DNA from: Cohnella silvisoli | GTDB taxonomy: Bacteria > Bacillota > Bacilli > Paenibacillales > Paenibacillaceae | Direction: 5' to 3' | Assembly (NCBI RefSeq): GCF_021190915.1 | Contig: NZ_JAIOAP010000029.1 | Span: 1-55,651 of the forward strand | Length of the DNA stretch: 55,651 nt | Shown: in pieces, positions 42,958 to 51,000 of the stretch | Layout of the letters: each line of letters starts with the position of its first letter | Numbering within the stretch: the first letter of the stretch is position 1 | Notes under the pieces: generated by a model | Seen by the model: the letters and a program-made list of their open reading frames with translations, nothing else | Databases searched by the model: none | Told to the model about the DNA's origin: nothing | Made by a program: the position numbers and the translations under genes

Positions 42958-42995
42958 TAAAAGGCCCTAAGCCGGTGACCGGTTTAGGGCGTTCA
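42958..42995 (-). terminator. terminator after the leftward helical-repeat gene
   Basis: GCCCTAA, CCGG, TGA, CCGG, TTAGGGC form a compact hairpin. On the minus strand it is followed by CTTTTAC. It also lies 60 bp after the ligase-TPR stop. It is the diverged counterpart of 20262-20318. Confidence 0.75.
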
Positions 42996-43010
42996 ATGCT
43001 TTGCCATGCG

Positions 43011-43379
43011 TCATTCTTTAGATGCTTTATATGTCTTGATCAGGTGAACGAAATCATCTACCGTCGTCATCATTTTGCCTCCAACGAAATTCGCCCCGTC
43101 TTTTACGGCATCTGTAAATTTATGGACCAATGCGGAGGAAGGTTGAATCAATCCCTTCACAGCCTCCAGGATTCGTTTATTCTCACCCTCCTTTACGGCA
43201 GTCGACAATTTCTCGACAAGAACAGAGGAAGGTTCTACGAATTCATCTACCGCTTCTAGTATTTTTTCGCTGGAACGATTAGCGCCTTCTTTAACGGCTA
43301 CTGCGAATTTTTCGGATAAGGTTGCGAACTCCTGCACCATAAACCCCGCAAGTCTGGAAAACTCTTTTTTATACCCCAT
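43011..43379 (-). CDS. three-unit amphipathic helical-repeat protein (paralogue of 20325-20795)
   Basis: A 122-residue paralogue of the protein at 20325-20795, with three units instead of four: KFAVAVKEGANRSSEKILEA, KLSTAVKEGENKRILEA and KFTDAVKDGANFVGGKM, the last joined directly to the ending TTVDDFVHLIKTYKASKE. The length difference of 34 residues equals one repeat. AGGAGG is 8 nt before ATG 43379. No signal peptide or membrane helix; function unknown. Confidence 0.75.
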   Translation of the reverse strand: MGYKKEFSRLAGFMVQEFATLSEKFAVAVKEGANRSSEKILEAVDEFVEPSSVLVEKLSTAVKEGENKRILEAVKGLIQPSSALVHKFTDAVKDGANFVGGKMMTTVDDFVHLIKTYKASKE

Positions 43380-43615
43380 GCGCTTCACCTCCTCCCAATG
43401 TTGAGGGGTATATCAGGCATTAGGCGGGTACGAGCCGGTGCTTTAACATCTTTCCGAAAGAAGTCCCCTTTCCTCTGCAGGGAGGGGATGAATTTCGGTT
43501 AGGCGAAGCCTAAATGCTCTTGTCTGTTCCGTCATTTAAATTTGGTGAAGGATGTATTGACGGATGTTTTTGTAGTATAATGGGAATGTACGTTCCTATT
43601 AGGTGGTGAGGCTTT

Positions 43616-44704
43616 GTGCAAATGACTTTTCAGTTTCGCCTTTATCCGACTCCCGAGCAGGAAAAACAACTGGGTATAACGCTTGATTTGTGTCGAAAGT
43701 TGTACAATAGCGCAAAGGAACAACGCGAAACCGACTACAAGCAAGAAGGCAAAACAATCACCTACGCCATGCAGCAAAATGAATTGCCTGCCCTTAAGCA
43801 GCAGTTTCCCGCCTACAAGGAAGTTCATTCGCAAGTGTTGCAGGATTGCCTGCGCCGTTTGGACGATGCTTATCAGCGTTTCTTCCGCGGTGAAGCCGGC
43901 TATCCCCATTACAAGTCGGCGGATCGGTACGTCTCCTTTACATACCCGCAGCCGGGTGCAGTACTGCGGACATTTGCCAAAGCGGGATCTATCTATCTTC
44001 CCAAAATCGGTGTGGTCAAAATGAATGCGCACCGCCCGTTCGATCAAGCGGGCGTGACGCAAATCAATGTAAAGCGATATGCGGATCATTGGATGGTCAA
44101 TATCAGCGTGAAAGCACCGGATGTAGAAGCTGGGGCAGCGGTAGAATCCACCGTCGGCATTGACGTCGGGCTGAGTTCGTTTGCGGCGCTGTCCGATGAG
44201 ACGAAGGTGGACAACCCGCGGTATTTGCGTAAAGCGGAAAAGCGGCTCAAACGTGAACAGCGGCGGCTATCCCGCAAACAACGAGGTTCCCGCAACCGGC
44301 AGAAGGCGAGGCGCAAGGTCGCCAAAACCCATCAAAAAGTCGCCCGCCAGCGGAAAGATTTTCTGCACAAACAATCATGCCGTATTGTACGCGACCATGA
44401 TCTGATCGCGGTGGAGCAATTGAAGGTCAGGAACATGGTGCGAAACCGCCGCCTGGCCAAAAGCATCTCCGATGCCGGATGGAGACAGTTCATCACGTAC
44501 TTATCCTATAAAGCCAAGCGACAGGGAAAGCGACTCGTCCAAGTACCAGCCCACGGCACATCGCAGACCTGTGTATGCGGCGCGGATGTGCCGAAAACGT
44601 TGGCCATCCGGATCCACAACTGTAAAGTATGCGGACTGATTCAAGACCGGGACGTCGTCTCGGCCAAGATCATATTGCAGCGTGCCTTGAAAATAGCGGC
44701 ATGA
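43616..44704 (+). CDS. tnpB: RNA-guided endonuclease TnpB
   Basis: This 362-residue protein is a full TnpB, ancestor-type of Cas12. The RuvC-like residues are Asp183 in GIDVGLSSF, Glu267 in AVEQLKVRNM, and the Asp pair 344/346 in QDRDVVSAKII. The zinc ribbon CVCG/CKVCG is complete, and a basic bridge helix is present (RLKREQRRLSRKQRGSRNRQ). The GTG start follows GGTGAGG by 5 nt; ATG 43622 is an alternative. It should cleave DNA beside TTTAA-like sites with a guide from the element's right end. No stop or frameshift, so it may be active. Confidence 0.92.
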   Translation: MQMTFQFRLYPTPEQEKQLGITLDLCRKLYNSAKEQRETDYKQEGKTITYAMQQNELPALKQQFPAYKEVHSQVLQDCLRRLDDAYQRFFRGEAGYPHYKSADRYVSFTYPQPGAVLRTFAKAGSIYLPKIGVVKMNAHRPFDQAGVTQINVKRYADHWMVNISVKAPDVEAGAAVESTVGIDVGLSSFAALSDETKVDNPRYLRKAEKRLKREQRRLSRKQRGSRNRQKARRKVAKTHQKVARQRKDFLHKQSCRIVRDHDLIAVEQLKVRNMVRNRRLAKSISDAGWRQFITYLSYKAKRQGKRLVQVPAHGTSQTCVCGADVPKTLAIRIHNCKVCGLIQDRDVVSAKIILQRALKIAA

Positions 44705-44853
44705 TGACCGAAAACCGTAGGGAGGGTTTGCCCCGAACGGGATGCGAGCAGCATCGAACGCTTGTGGAGATCATGTAAGACCTTTCTCTTACGGAAAGGC
44801 AGCGATCGTTGAAGCGAGAAGCCCCCGCCTCTGCAGGCGGTGGGAGCATTCAC
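44705..44853 (+). ncRNA. omega-RNA (right-end guide RNA) of the TnpB element
   Basis: The region from the tnpB stop to the right end contains several hairpins (GGTTTGCCCCGAACGGG, CTTTCTCTTACGGAAAG, and CCCCCGCCT with AGGCGGTGGG). This is the position and form of TnpB omega-RNAs, which usually begin inside the 3' end of tnpB. The guide would be the flanking bases starting near 44854 (TCTTCGTTTGCC). Expression is inferred. Confidence 0.6.
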
Positions 44854-44998
44854 TCTTCGTTTGCCGTTCCCATCTTCTGTTCGATGTGATTGGGGTATTT
44901 CGGGTCCGTCGTTTGTAAGAAATACCAAGTACGAATAATAACGTTTCTGTTTTGCTCGTCGCTTTCTTCTTCATGTTCATCTTTTCTTTTAGCGTCAA
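44854..44998 (-). pseudogene. fused remnants of the one-TM and TPR-like genes
   Basis: Reading leftwards, MKKKATSKTETLLFVLGIS is the start of the copy-2 one-TM protein (compare 21839 downwards). The sequence then jumps, with KRRTRNTPITSN in the ongoing frame. In another frame the same bases encode the C-terminal end of the TPR-like gene (counterpart of 20870-20945). One deletion of about 0.85 kb relative to copy 1 joins the two. The open frame continues into the right end of the TnpB element, but no functional protein is expected. The 45000-45230 stretch corresponds to the non-coding 21900-22115 of copy 1. Confidence 0.8.
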
Positions 44999-45235
44999 GC
45001 TGCGTCACCTCCCGAAAATTCGATTGCATTTCCTATCGTATGGTGAACAGCCATTTGAAGTGTTAGGCATCTGTAACGAACTGATAGAGGTGAAACGGCA
45101 CAATGCGATAAACGTTTATATGGGTTGTGGCACAATGTACCGGTTTGGACCGAAGTTCCGCTCCTGTTTATGTCAAAAACACATGCCTTGTAGTAACATG
45201 AACAAGGAAAATACCTAAACGGCATGGAGGTACAC

Positions 45236-45394
45236 CTCGATGAAGCGCTTGAACTGGTTCGGCTGTTCCATGACCGCGGCTACGAAACGACGCTGAACAT
45301 TATGGCGCTTTCCAACGTCAAGGAGAACCAGCTCGTCGAAGCGTTCGAAATGATTTCGCGCAGCGTCGTAGTCGTAGACGTTGTATTTATCGTG
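45236..45394 (+). pseudogene. internal fragment of the DRE-TIM aldolase gene
   Basis: The bases translate to DEALELVRLFHDRGYETTLN, then IMALSNVKENQLVEAF and VVDVVFIVG, matching residues about 119-173 of the intact aldolase at 23182. The piece is joined upstream directly to the leader sequence of the basic-tail gene (GGCATGGAGGTACACCTC corresponds to 22104-22122). A single deletion therefore removed the whole basic-tail gene and the first third of the aldolase; the rest is lost up to the hairpin at 45403. Confidence 0.85.
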
Positions 45395-45402
45395 GGCAAA
45401 AA

Positions 45403-45437
45403 AAGATGACTTTTGATAATACCAAAAGTCATCTTTT
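45403..45437. terminator. hairpin terminator (copy 2 of 24199-24235)
   Basis: AAGATGACTTTTG and CAAAAGTCATCTT, followed by TT. It lies 30 bp downstream of the convergent small Lys/Ala/Glu-rich gene and can serve that gene as well. Confidence 0.75.
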
Positions 45438-45467
45438 AGCGAAATTGAAAGACAGGGGAGTCATCGG

Positions 45468-45689
45468 CTAGGCCGATTTGCCTTTGGCTTTCTTACCCTT
45501 CTTCTCGGTCTCTTTGGTAGCCTTCTCGGCCTTTTTGGCTGCATTCTCGACGGTCTTCTCAGCCTTCCTGTTCTCCTTTTGGGCAGCCTTCCCGGCCTTC
45601 TCGGCCTCCTTCTCCGCTTTCTTGGCCGCCTTCTGGGCATCCTTCTCGGACTGCTTTTCGTTATCCGTCGTATGTTTTACATCACCCAT
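45468..45689 (-). CDS. small Lys/Ala/Glu-rich coiled protein
   Basis: This protein of 73 residues is almost entirely composed of AEKA/KKAEK-type heptads (QKAAKKAEKEAEKAGKAAQK and similar) and lacks aromatic residues. It resembles LEA-like, histone-H1-like or plasmid-type KA-rich proteins, and has no signal peptide. GAGGAGGTGATACA before the ATG is a very strong ribosome site, which supports a real gene despite the low complexity. It is absent from copy 1 of the duplication, so it was gained in copy 2 or lost from copy 1. A spore-core or desiccation role is only a guess. Confidence 0.65.
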   Translation of the reverse strand: MGDVKHTTDNEKQSEKDAQKAAKKAEKEAEKAGKAAQKENRKAEKTVENAAKKAEKATKETEKKGKKAKGKSA

Positions 45690-45894
45690 TGTATCACCTC
45701 CTCAAATCTCGGAGCCTCCGACCGCTGTGCAACTTACCCGCAGGGAAGCATTCCTTTTTAATATATGCTTATCAAAATAAAATGTTATGGGTTTACTAGA
45801 AATCCACTGAATACCTACATCTGCAGCTCTATCATCGCGAACCGCTATGCCCGGCGAAAGTTTATTTTTTTCTTTGTTTGTGACTAATGGGTGT

Positions 45895-46569
45895 ATGCTG
45901 TTGCTGTCCGATAGTTTCAATTCATATCATAACTCGAGCATCCGGATTTGCTTCTACGGAGGGGATCGAGTGACAAAGGAAATCAAGGACATCGGCTCAG
46001 GGTTCGACTTCTTGCACGTGCTGTTATTTAAAATATTGCTGATAACGGATGGACGGACAACCGATATTCTCGAAACCTTGATGGACGAAACAATGTCTCT
46101 TCAAGTCGTTCGGCAGGAACAAATAAATGAAGAACAATCCACTCATCTTGGCGAAAGTTTAGACGCTCCTTATTATGTGAGAGAATCTATTCTGGTAGGC
46201 GCAAAGAGTCATCTTGTCGTATCCCACAATATTGCGCTTGTATGTTCGAAATACTTACCGTCCCTCATGTTTGAAGCGATTGCCGCCAAAAAAGAGGGAA
46301 TTGGGAAGACCATTAGCACATTTGGGCTGCAAACCTCGCGCAAATTGATCGATTCTGGATGGAGAAACGATACGGAAACCGTCGACTTATTTCAACAACC
46401 GCTGAAGCTCCGTTTTTCTCCGACTAAAAGCAGGGTACCGTACAAAAAATACTCGATAGATTTTGGCTCGCATCCAGGCATCTATTTACTCGAATATTTT
46501 AATCCGAACATGGTTCACCTCCGGTTAAAGCAAGTACGTAACGAAACGATCGCCGGAAAGCAGCAGTAG
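45895..46569 (+). CDS. UbiC-like / DUF98 chorismate pyruvate-lyase family protein (copy 2)
   Basis: The 224-residue paralogue of 24267-24956 shares the same motifs (KILLITDGRTTDILETLMDE, PYYVRESILVGAKSHLVVSH, EGIGKTISTFGLQTSRK). Identity is high along the whole length, with most differences conservative. The frame is open to ATG 45847, but homology with copy 1 starts at ATG 45895 (MLLLSDSF); no strong ribosome site precedes either. It is followed 42 bp on by the threonine-synthase-like gene. Predicted reaction as for copy 1: chorismate to 4-hydroxybenzoate plus pyruvate. Confidence 0.76.
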   Translation: MLLLSDSFNSYHNSSIRICFYGGDRVTKEIKDIGSGFDFLHVLLFKILLITDGRTTDILETLMDETMSLQVVRQEQINEEQSTHLGESLDAPYYVRESILVGAKSHLVVSHNIALVCSKYLPSLMFEAIAAKKEGIGKTISTFGLQTSRKLIDSGWRNDTETVDLFQQPLKLRFSPTKSRVPYKKYSIDFGSHPGIYLLEYFNPNMVHLRLKQVRNETIAGKQQ

Positions 46570-46611
46570 ACTGCGGAACTACAGACCGGCCTTATGCACA
46601 GGAGGTATTCC

Positions 46612-47808
46612 ATGACACGTATAGGTATGGCTTGCACCAAATGCGGCAACAATCAAGCCTTTTCCTATGATCACGTTACATGCGCATGCGGGGGTTCCCT
46701 TCTTGTGCAATACGATATGGAGCTTGCTGCAAAAACAATGACGAAGCAGGCCATTCAAAGCCGCCCATCTTCCATGTGGCGTTACAAGGAACTCTTGCCG
46801 GTTTCTTCGCCTGAAGACGTTGTCTCGTTAGGAGAAGGATGGACACCTCTTTCTTACATGAATATTCAAGGGATTGGCCTGCCCGTCGATCATGTATGGA
46901 TCAAAAGAGAGGAATTGAATCCGACCGGCAGTTTTAAGGCGAGGGGAATGTCCGTTGCCGTTTCCCTACTTAAGGAACGTAAGGCGCGGTATGCAGCCGT
47001 TTCATCCAACGGGAACGCTGCGAGCGCCTTGGCCGCTTATGCTGGATGTGCAGGCATCGAAGCCATCGTTTTCTTGCCTGAAGATTGCCCCCCGTTGATC
47101 GTGCAAGAGTGCTTGTCCTATGGCGCACGTACATTCCGCGTACAAGGACTGATTCAGGATGCAGGCCAGTGGGTAGAAGCCGGAAAACATTTGTTTGGGT
47201 GGTCCACCGTTGCGACGCTGAAGGAGCCCGGTAGAGTCGAAGGTAAAAAAACAATGGGGTTTGAACTTGCCGAGCAATTAGGTTGGAAGCTGCCTAGCGT
47301 AATTATTTATCCAACAGGCGGCGGTTCAGGGCTTATCGGGATGTGGAAAGCATTTCATGAACTGAAGCAAATGGGAATGATAGCCGATCCGTTGCCGCGG
47401 ATGGTGAGCGTTCAGGATGCAGGGTGTTCTCCCCTGGTTTCCGCCATGGGCAATCATGCAACCGTTCTGGATGCTCCGGCTGCTACAGGTATGCGTGTTC
47501 CCCGACCGCCGGATATTGACCTTCTTTTGCACATCTTGAAAGAAACCGGGGGAAAGGCTGTAGCCGTCAATCAAGTTGAAATAGACGGAGCACAGCGTTA
47601 TTTAGGTTATAGGGGTGTTTCCTCCTCTCCGGAAGGAGCCGCAACGTGGGCGGGACTTCTGAAGCTTTGTGAGGAAGGGTGGATCCGGCGGGATGATAGC
47701 GTGGTGCTTTTCAATACATGTCACGGGCTTAAGTACGGAAAAAGTCTGGGATTAGAGAGCGTTCCTTTACTCGCGAATTTGAAGGAGCTTTTCTATCATA
47801 CTTCTTAA
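46612..47808 (+). CDS. threonine synthase-like PLP enzyme (fold type II)
   Basis: The 398-residue protein resembles threonine synthases of the ThrC type found in archaea and Firmicutes. An N-terminal zinc-ribbon-like part (CTKCGNNQAFSYDHVTCACG) is followed by VSLGEGWTPLSYM, the PLP lysine in LNPTGSFKARGMSVAVS, SSNGNAASALAAYAGCAG, and the cofactor-phosphate glycine loop IYPTGGGSGLIGMW. AGGAGGT 6 nt before ATG 46612 fixes the start. It could be housekeeping threonine synthase, but the lack of hom or thrB nearby and the island context allow another beta/gamma-replacement on a phosphorylated amino acid. Terminator follows at 47863. Confidence 0.83.
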   Translation: MTRIGMACTKCGNNQAFSYDHVTCACGGSLLVQYDMELAAKTMTKQAIQSRPSSMWRYKELLPVSSPEDVVSLGEGWTPLSYMNIQGIGLPVDHVWIKREELNPTGSFKARGMSVAVSLLKERKARYAAVSSNGNAASALAAYAGCAGIEAIVFLPEDCPPLIVQECLSYGARTFRVQGLIQDAGQWVEAGKHLFGWSTVATLKEPGRVEGKKTMGFELAEQLGWKLPSVIIYPTGGGSGLIGMWKAFHELKQMGMIADPLPRMVSVQDAGCSPLVSAMGNHATVLDAPAATGMRVPRPPDIDLLLHILKETGGKAVAVNQVEIDGAQRYLGYRGVSSSPEGAATWAGLLKLCEEGWIRRDDSVVLFNTCHGLKYGKSLGLESVPLLANLKELFYHTS

Positions 47809-47862
47809 GCGTTGGTTTTAATGATCCCGGGACGGATTGTATGTAAATTATATCTGTTGGTC

Positions 47863-47897
47863 AAGCGTCTTCTCTTGAAGGCGCTTTTGTTTTTATT
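47863..47897 (+). terminator. rho-independent terminator
   Basis: AAGCGTCTTC pairs with GAAGGCGCTT (one G-U pair) over a short loop and is followed by TTGTTTTTATTT. It separates the threonine-synthase-like gene from the giant repeat gene. Confidence 0.8.
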
Positions 47898-47962
47898 TAT
47901 GTTCAAGGCGCATAGGTTTGCACGAAAATTTGTTCGATAAACGTACATGAGCCCATCCTCGT

Positions 47963-47990
47963 GACGTGCCTATGGGTGAATGCATATGAT
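47963..47990 (+). promoter_or_regulatory. sigma-K-like promoter of the giant repeat gene
   Basis: AC (47963-47964), 17 nt, then CATATGATA (47982-47990) fits the late mother-cell consensus AC-N16/17-CATANNNTA exactly. It ends 34 nt before the ATG at 48025, with GGAAGGAG in between. Short motifs occur by chance, so this is suggestive only, but it agrees with the spore context. Confidence 0.5.
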
Positions 47991-48024
47991 ACTGAAGATT
48001 TCGATGCATAGGAAGGAGATGGAC

Positions 48025-51000
48025 ATGAAAAAGAACAATTCGACGAAGAAGACACCCATAACGCGCCGGCCGCTTTATTATGTCGACAATCCACACAAAC
48101 TCGAGCTGAACTGGCTGGATGACATACAACAATCGGATGCCAAACCGATTTCCGTTCACGGAGCTGTTGCAGCAGTTGAACAATCGGCACAAAGTCAGGC
48201 AGGGAGCAGACAAGGACGCGTTAACGGAAAAGCAAAAGGAAAAGGAAAAGGAAAAGAACTATTGAAAAATGCACCGGCAGTACCATTAAAAAAAGACTCG
48301 GTTTTACCCGTGAAGGTGACATCGGAAATCTTATCGACAGCTCAAGAGACCGAAGAAATCGTTACGGTCGCAACTTCAGCATCCGAAGACACTGCTCAGT
48401 CGCTGGAGAACATTACAGCGGTCGTTGAATCCTTGGAGAATGAAACACTGGAATCCACCGATGCTTTAGCAGCGCTGTTATGTGAGGAAACGGTGTCGGA
48501 GGCTGAAATGGAACAGACCGACGTTATGGAAGTGACGGAGACACGTGAGCTTCGCCATTCCAAGCTGGAAGAGAAACGGATGCCCTTCCGTCCAACGCCG
48601 ATCGTTTATACGGATGACTTGGTCGACGAAGCGGTAACAAGCGCGAAGATTGCACCGTTTGCGGTTGGAGCGGCGCATATGGCAGCCGATTCGATTCATT
48701 CGGCTTCTCTGGCCGATTTTGCGGTGACGGCCATTAAACTAGCGGATGGATCAGTGACTTCGTCGAAGCTGGCTCCAGAATCCATAGTGGGCGACCATCT
48801 CACCAAAAATGCGATTTCCGGGCAAAAAATTCGCGACCGCTCCATCACCGGCGAGAAATTGCGCGACGGAAGCGTTTCTTCGGAGAAGCTGGCAGACCGA
48901 ACGATCAGCTCCGACAAAATCGCGGAAGGCTCTATTCAAGCGAAGCATTTAAGCTTGGCTGTCATTACTTCCGAATTGTTGCAGGATCAAATTATTACGT
49001 CCGAGAAAATCCGGAGCGGTGCGATTCGAAGCGAAAATTTAGCCAATGAGAGCATCGATACTTCCAAATTAGCGGACGGATCCGTTACATCCTCCAAGCT
49101 GCGGGACGGTGCCGTGTCCAATGAGAAAATTGTTGCGGGAGCCGTAGAATCCCGCCATCTAACGAACGGACTCATTCTTGCCGATCATGTGGCCGCCGGG
49201 GTGCTGCAGGGAAAGCATTTGGCACCGCAAGCCGTGACGGCGGAGCATCTCGCGGAAGGAACAGTCGGTAAACGCGAACTGGCCGACCGGTCCGTATCGG
49301 GAAGCAAGCTGGCTTACGGATCGGTTCAGGCCGAGCATCTGCAAGCCGGATCGGTGAAAGGCGTTCATATCGCGGAGGAAGCCGTTGAAACCCGCCACCT
49401 AGCGAATGAATCGGTGACGGCTTCCAAGCTGACCGAGCAGTCCGTTACGACCATCAAACTTGTCGATCAAGCGGTTACCTCCACCAAAATCGCCGATCAA
49501 AGCATCGTTTCGGGTAAGCTGGCGGACGAAGCGGTTCAATCCCGCCATTTGTCCAAAGGAAGCATTGTGTCCGATAAGCTGGCGGACGGGGTTGTGGAGA
49601 CGCGCCATCTCATGAATCTGTCCGTGGAAGACCGGCATTTGGCAATAAAAGCAGTCGGGCGGGGACATTTGCAGGAAGGAGCGGTCGGCGGTGAGCAACT
49701 TGCTGCTGGTGCTATTAATTCCCGTCATGTGGCCGATGGAGCCATCGGAACTCCGAAGCTTGCGAATGGATCGGTTATTGGTGTGAAGCTGGGGGACCAT
49801 TCCGTCGGATCTCGGCATCTATTGTCCGGATCGGTAAAGACGGAGCATCTTTCATCGGAATGCATAACTTCGGAGCAGTTGGCTTCCGGTTTGTTAAAAC
49901 CGTACCATTTTGGCACGGAAACGGTTATGGCCGGGGCGTTGGCTCCAGAATCGGTGGAAAACCGTCATATCCGGAAAGGTTCGGTGGAAACAACCCATTT
50001 GGCAAATGGAGCCGTAGGCACGGCTGCTCTCCAGACGGAGTCCGTAACGGACAAAATCCTGGCTCCGGGAGCAGTCGGCGAGCGACAGTTGGGCATTCGT
50101 TCGGTGTACTCCCACCATTTGACAGACCATTTGATCACCTCGTTAAAACTTTCTCCTGAATGCGTATCTACGGATAAGTTGGCGGATTTAGCAGTGACGA
50201 CCGGGAAGCTGGCTGACGGAAGCATCACTTCCGCCAAGCTGGATGAAGATGCCGTCTACGAAGAAGCTTTGCAGGATGGAGCGGTTACCGGACGTGTGCT
50301 GGCAGATGCTTCAGTATCCTCCCAACATCTTCAGTCGAACGCCATCAAACGGAATCATTTGAGCGACGGGATCGTAACGTCGGCAATATTGGCGGATGGA
50401 GCGGTCACGTCCGAGCGTCTTGCCGAAGGATCGGTAACGGCGCTTCATCTGGCCTCCGAAGCAGTGGAAAGCCACCATCTGGCGGAGGAGGCCATACTGG
50501 GATTTCACCTGGCAGAAAAAAGTATCCGGGGAGTTCATTTAAACGACTACGTCATTACGTCGGATAAACTGGCAGCCGACAGCGTGGAAAGCAGGCACCT
50601 TCAACCGGGATCGGTGAAAGGACCGCATCTTGAGGAGAAGGCGGTAACGTCCGTGCATTTGCAAGCCGGGTCCATTGATTCGATCCATCTGCGGGAAGGC
50701 ATTGTGGGCACCGCTCATTTGGCAGCCGATAGCGTGTGCGAGCTAAGCATTGCAAAAGGCGCGGTAACTTCAGAGAAGCTGGCGGAGGAAAGCGTGAGCT
50801 CCCTTCACCTATCCGCCGGAAGCGTCGGCAGTGCGCATTTGCAGCTGGAAAGCATCAGCGGCAAACATCTGAAGCCGGAATCGGTGCACGGTTTTCATCT
50901 TCGTAAAGGGGCGGTTTCAATATCGCATCTGGCGCCCGATTTGTTCGATTTGGCCAAGATGGGAGAACGCCGGATCGATGCGGAGCGGCTGGAACCGAAT

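Larger units (their letters stand above)
43447..44853 (+). mobile_element. IS200/IS605-group element with TnpB only (IS1341 type)
   Basis: The borders are placed by comparison with copy 1, which lacks the insert. The left junction follows TTTAA (43442-43446), a known type of target/TAM for Bacillales TnpB elements. A left-end hairpin (CCCCTTTCCTCTGCAGGGAGGGG, roughly 43464-43487), tnpB and a right-end hairpin (CCCCCGCCT with AGGCGGTGGG) ending in GCATTCAC complete it. No tnpA is present, so movement would need a transposase in trans. Exact ends are uncertain by a few bases. Confidence 0.75.
42078..46569 (+). repeat. segmental duplication, copy 2 (direct repeat of 20055-24956)
   Basis: The same block order as copy 1 is seen, but with a full ligase-TPR gene, a helical-repeat gene one unit shorter, a TnpB element inserted at 43447-44853, deletions that remove most of the TPR-like, one-TM, basic-tail and aldolase genes, and a new small gene at 45468-45689. 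The DUF98 gene at the right end is intact. Copies are about 17 kb apart, same orientation. Confidence 0.85.

Noticed and set aside
44789..44998. A 69-codon minus-strand frame taken as a real gene
   Set aside because: It begins with the one-TM gene start but runs through a deletion junction into the TnpB right end, so it is a fused remnant.
45224..45409. A 61-codon plus-strand frame with an aldolase-like middle
   Set aside because: It is an internal aldolase piece behind another gene's leader; it lacks the metal-binding and active-site parts.
46612..47808. Assignment as housekeeping thrC
   Set aside because: The family fits, but there is no hom or thrB nearby and it lies in the accessory island, so no gene symbol was given.
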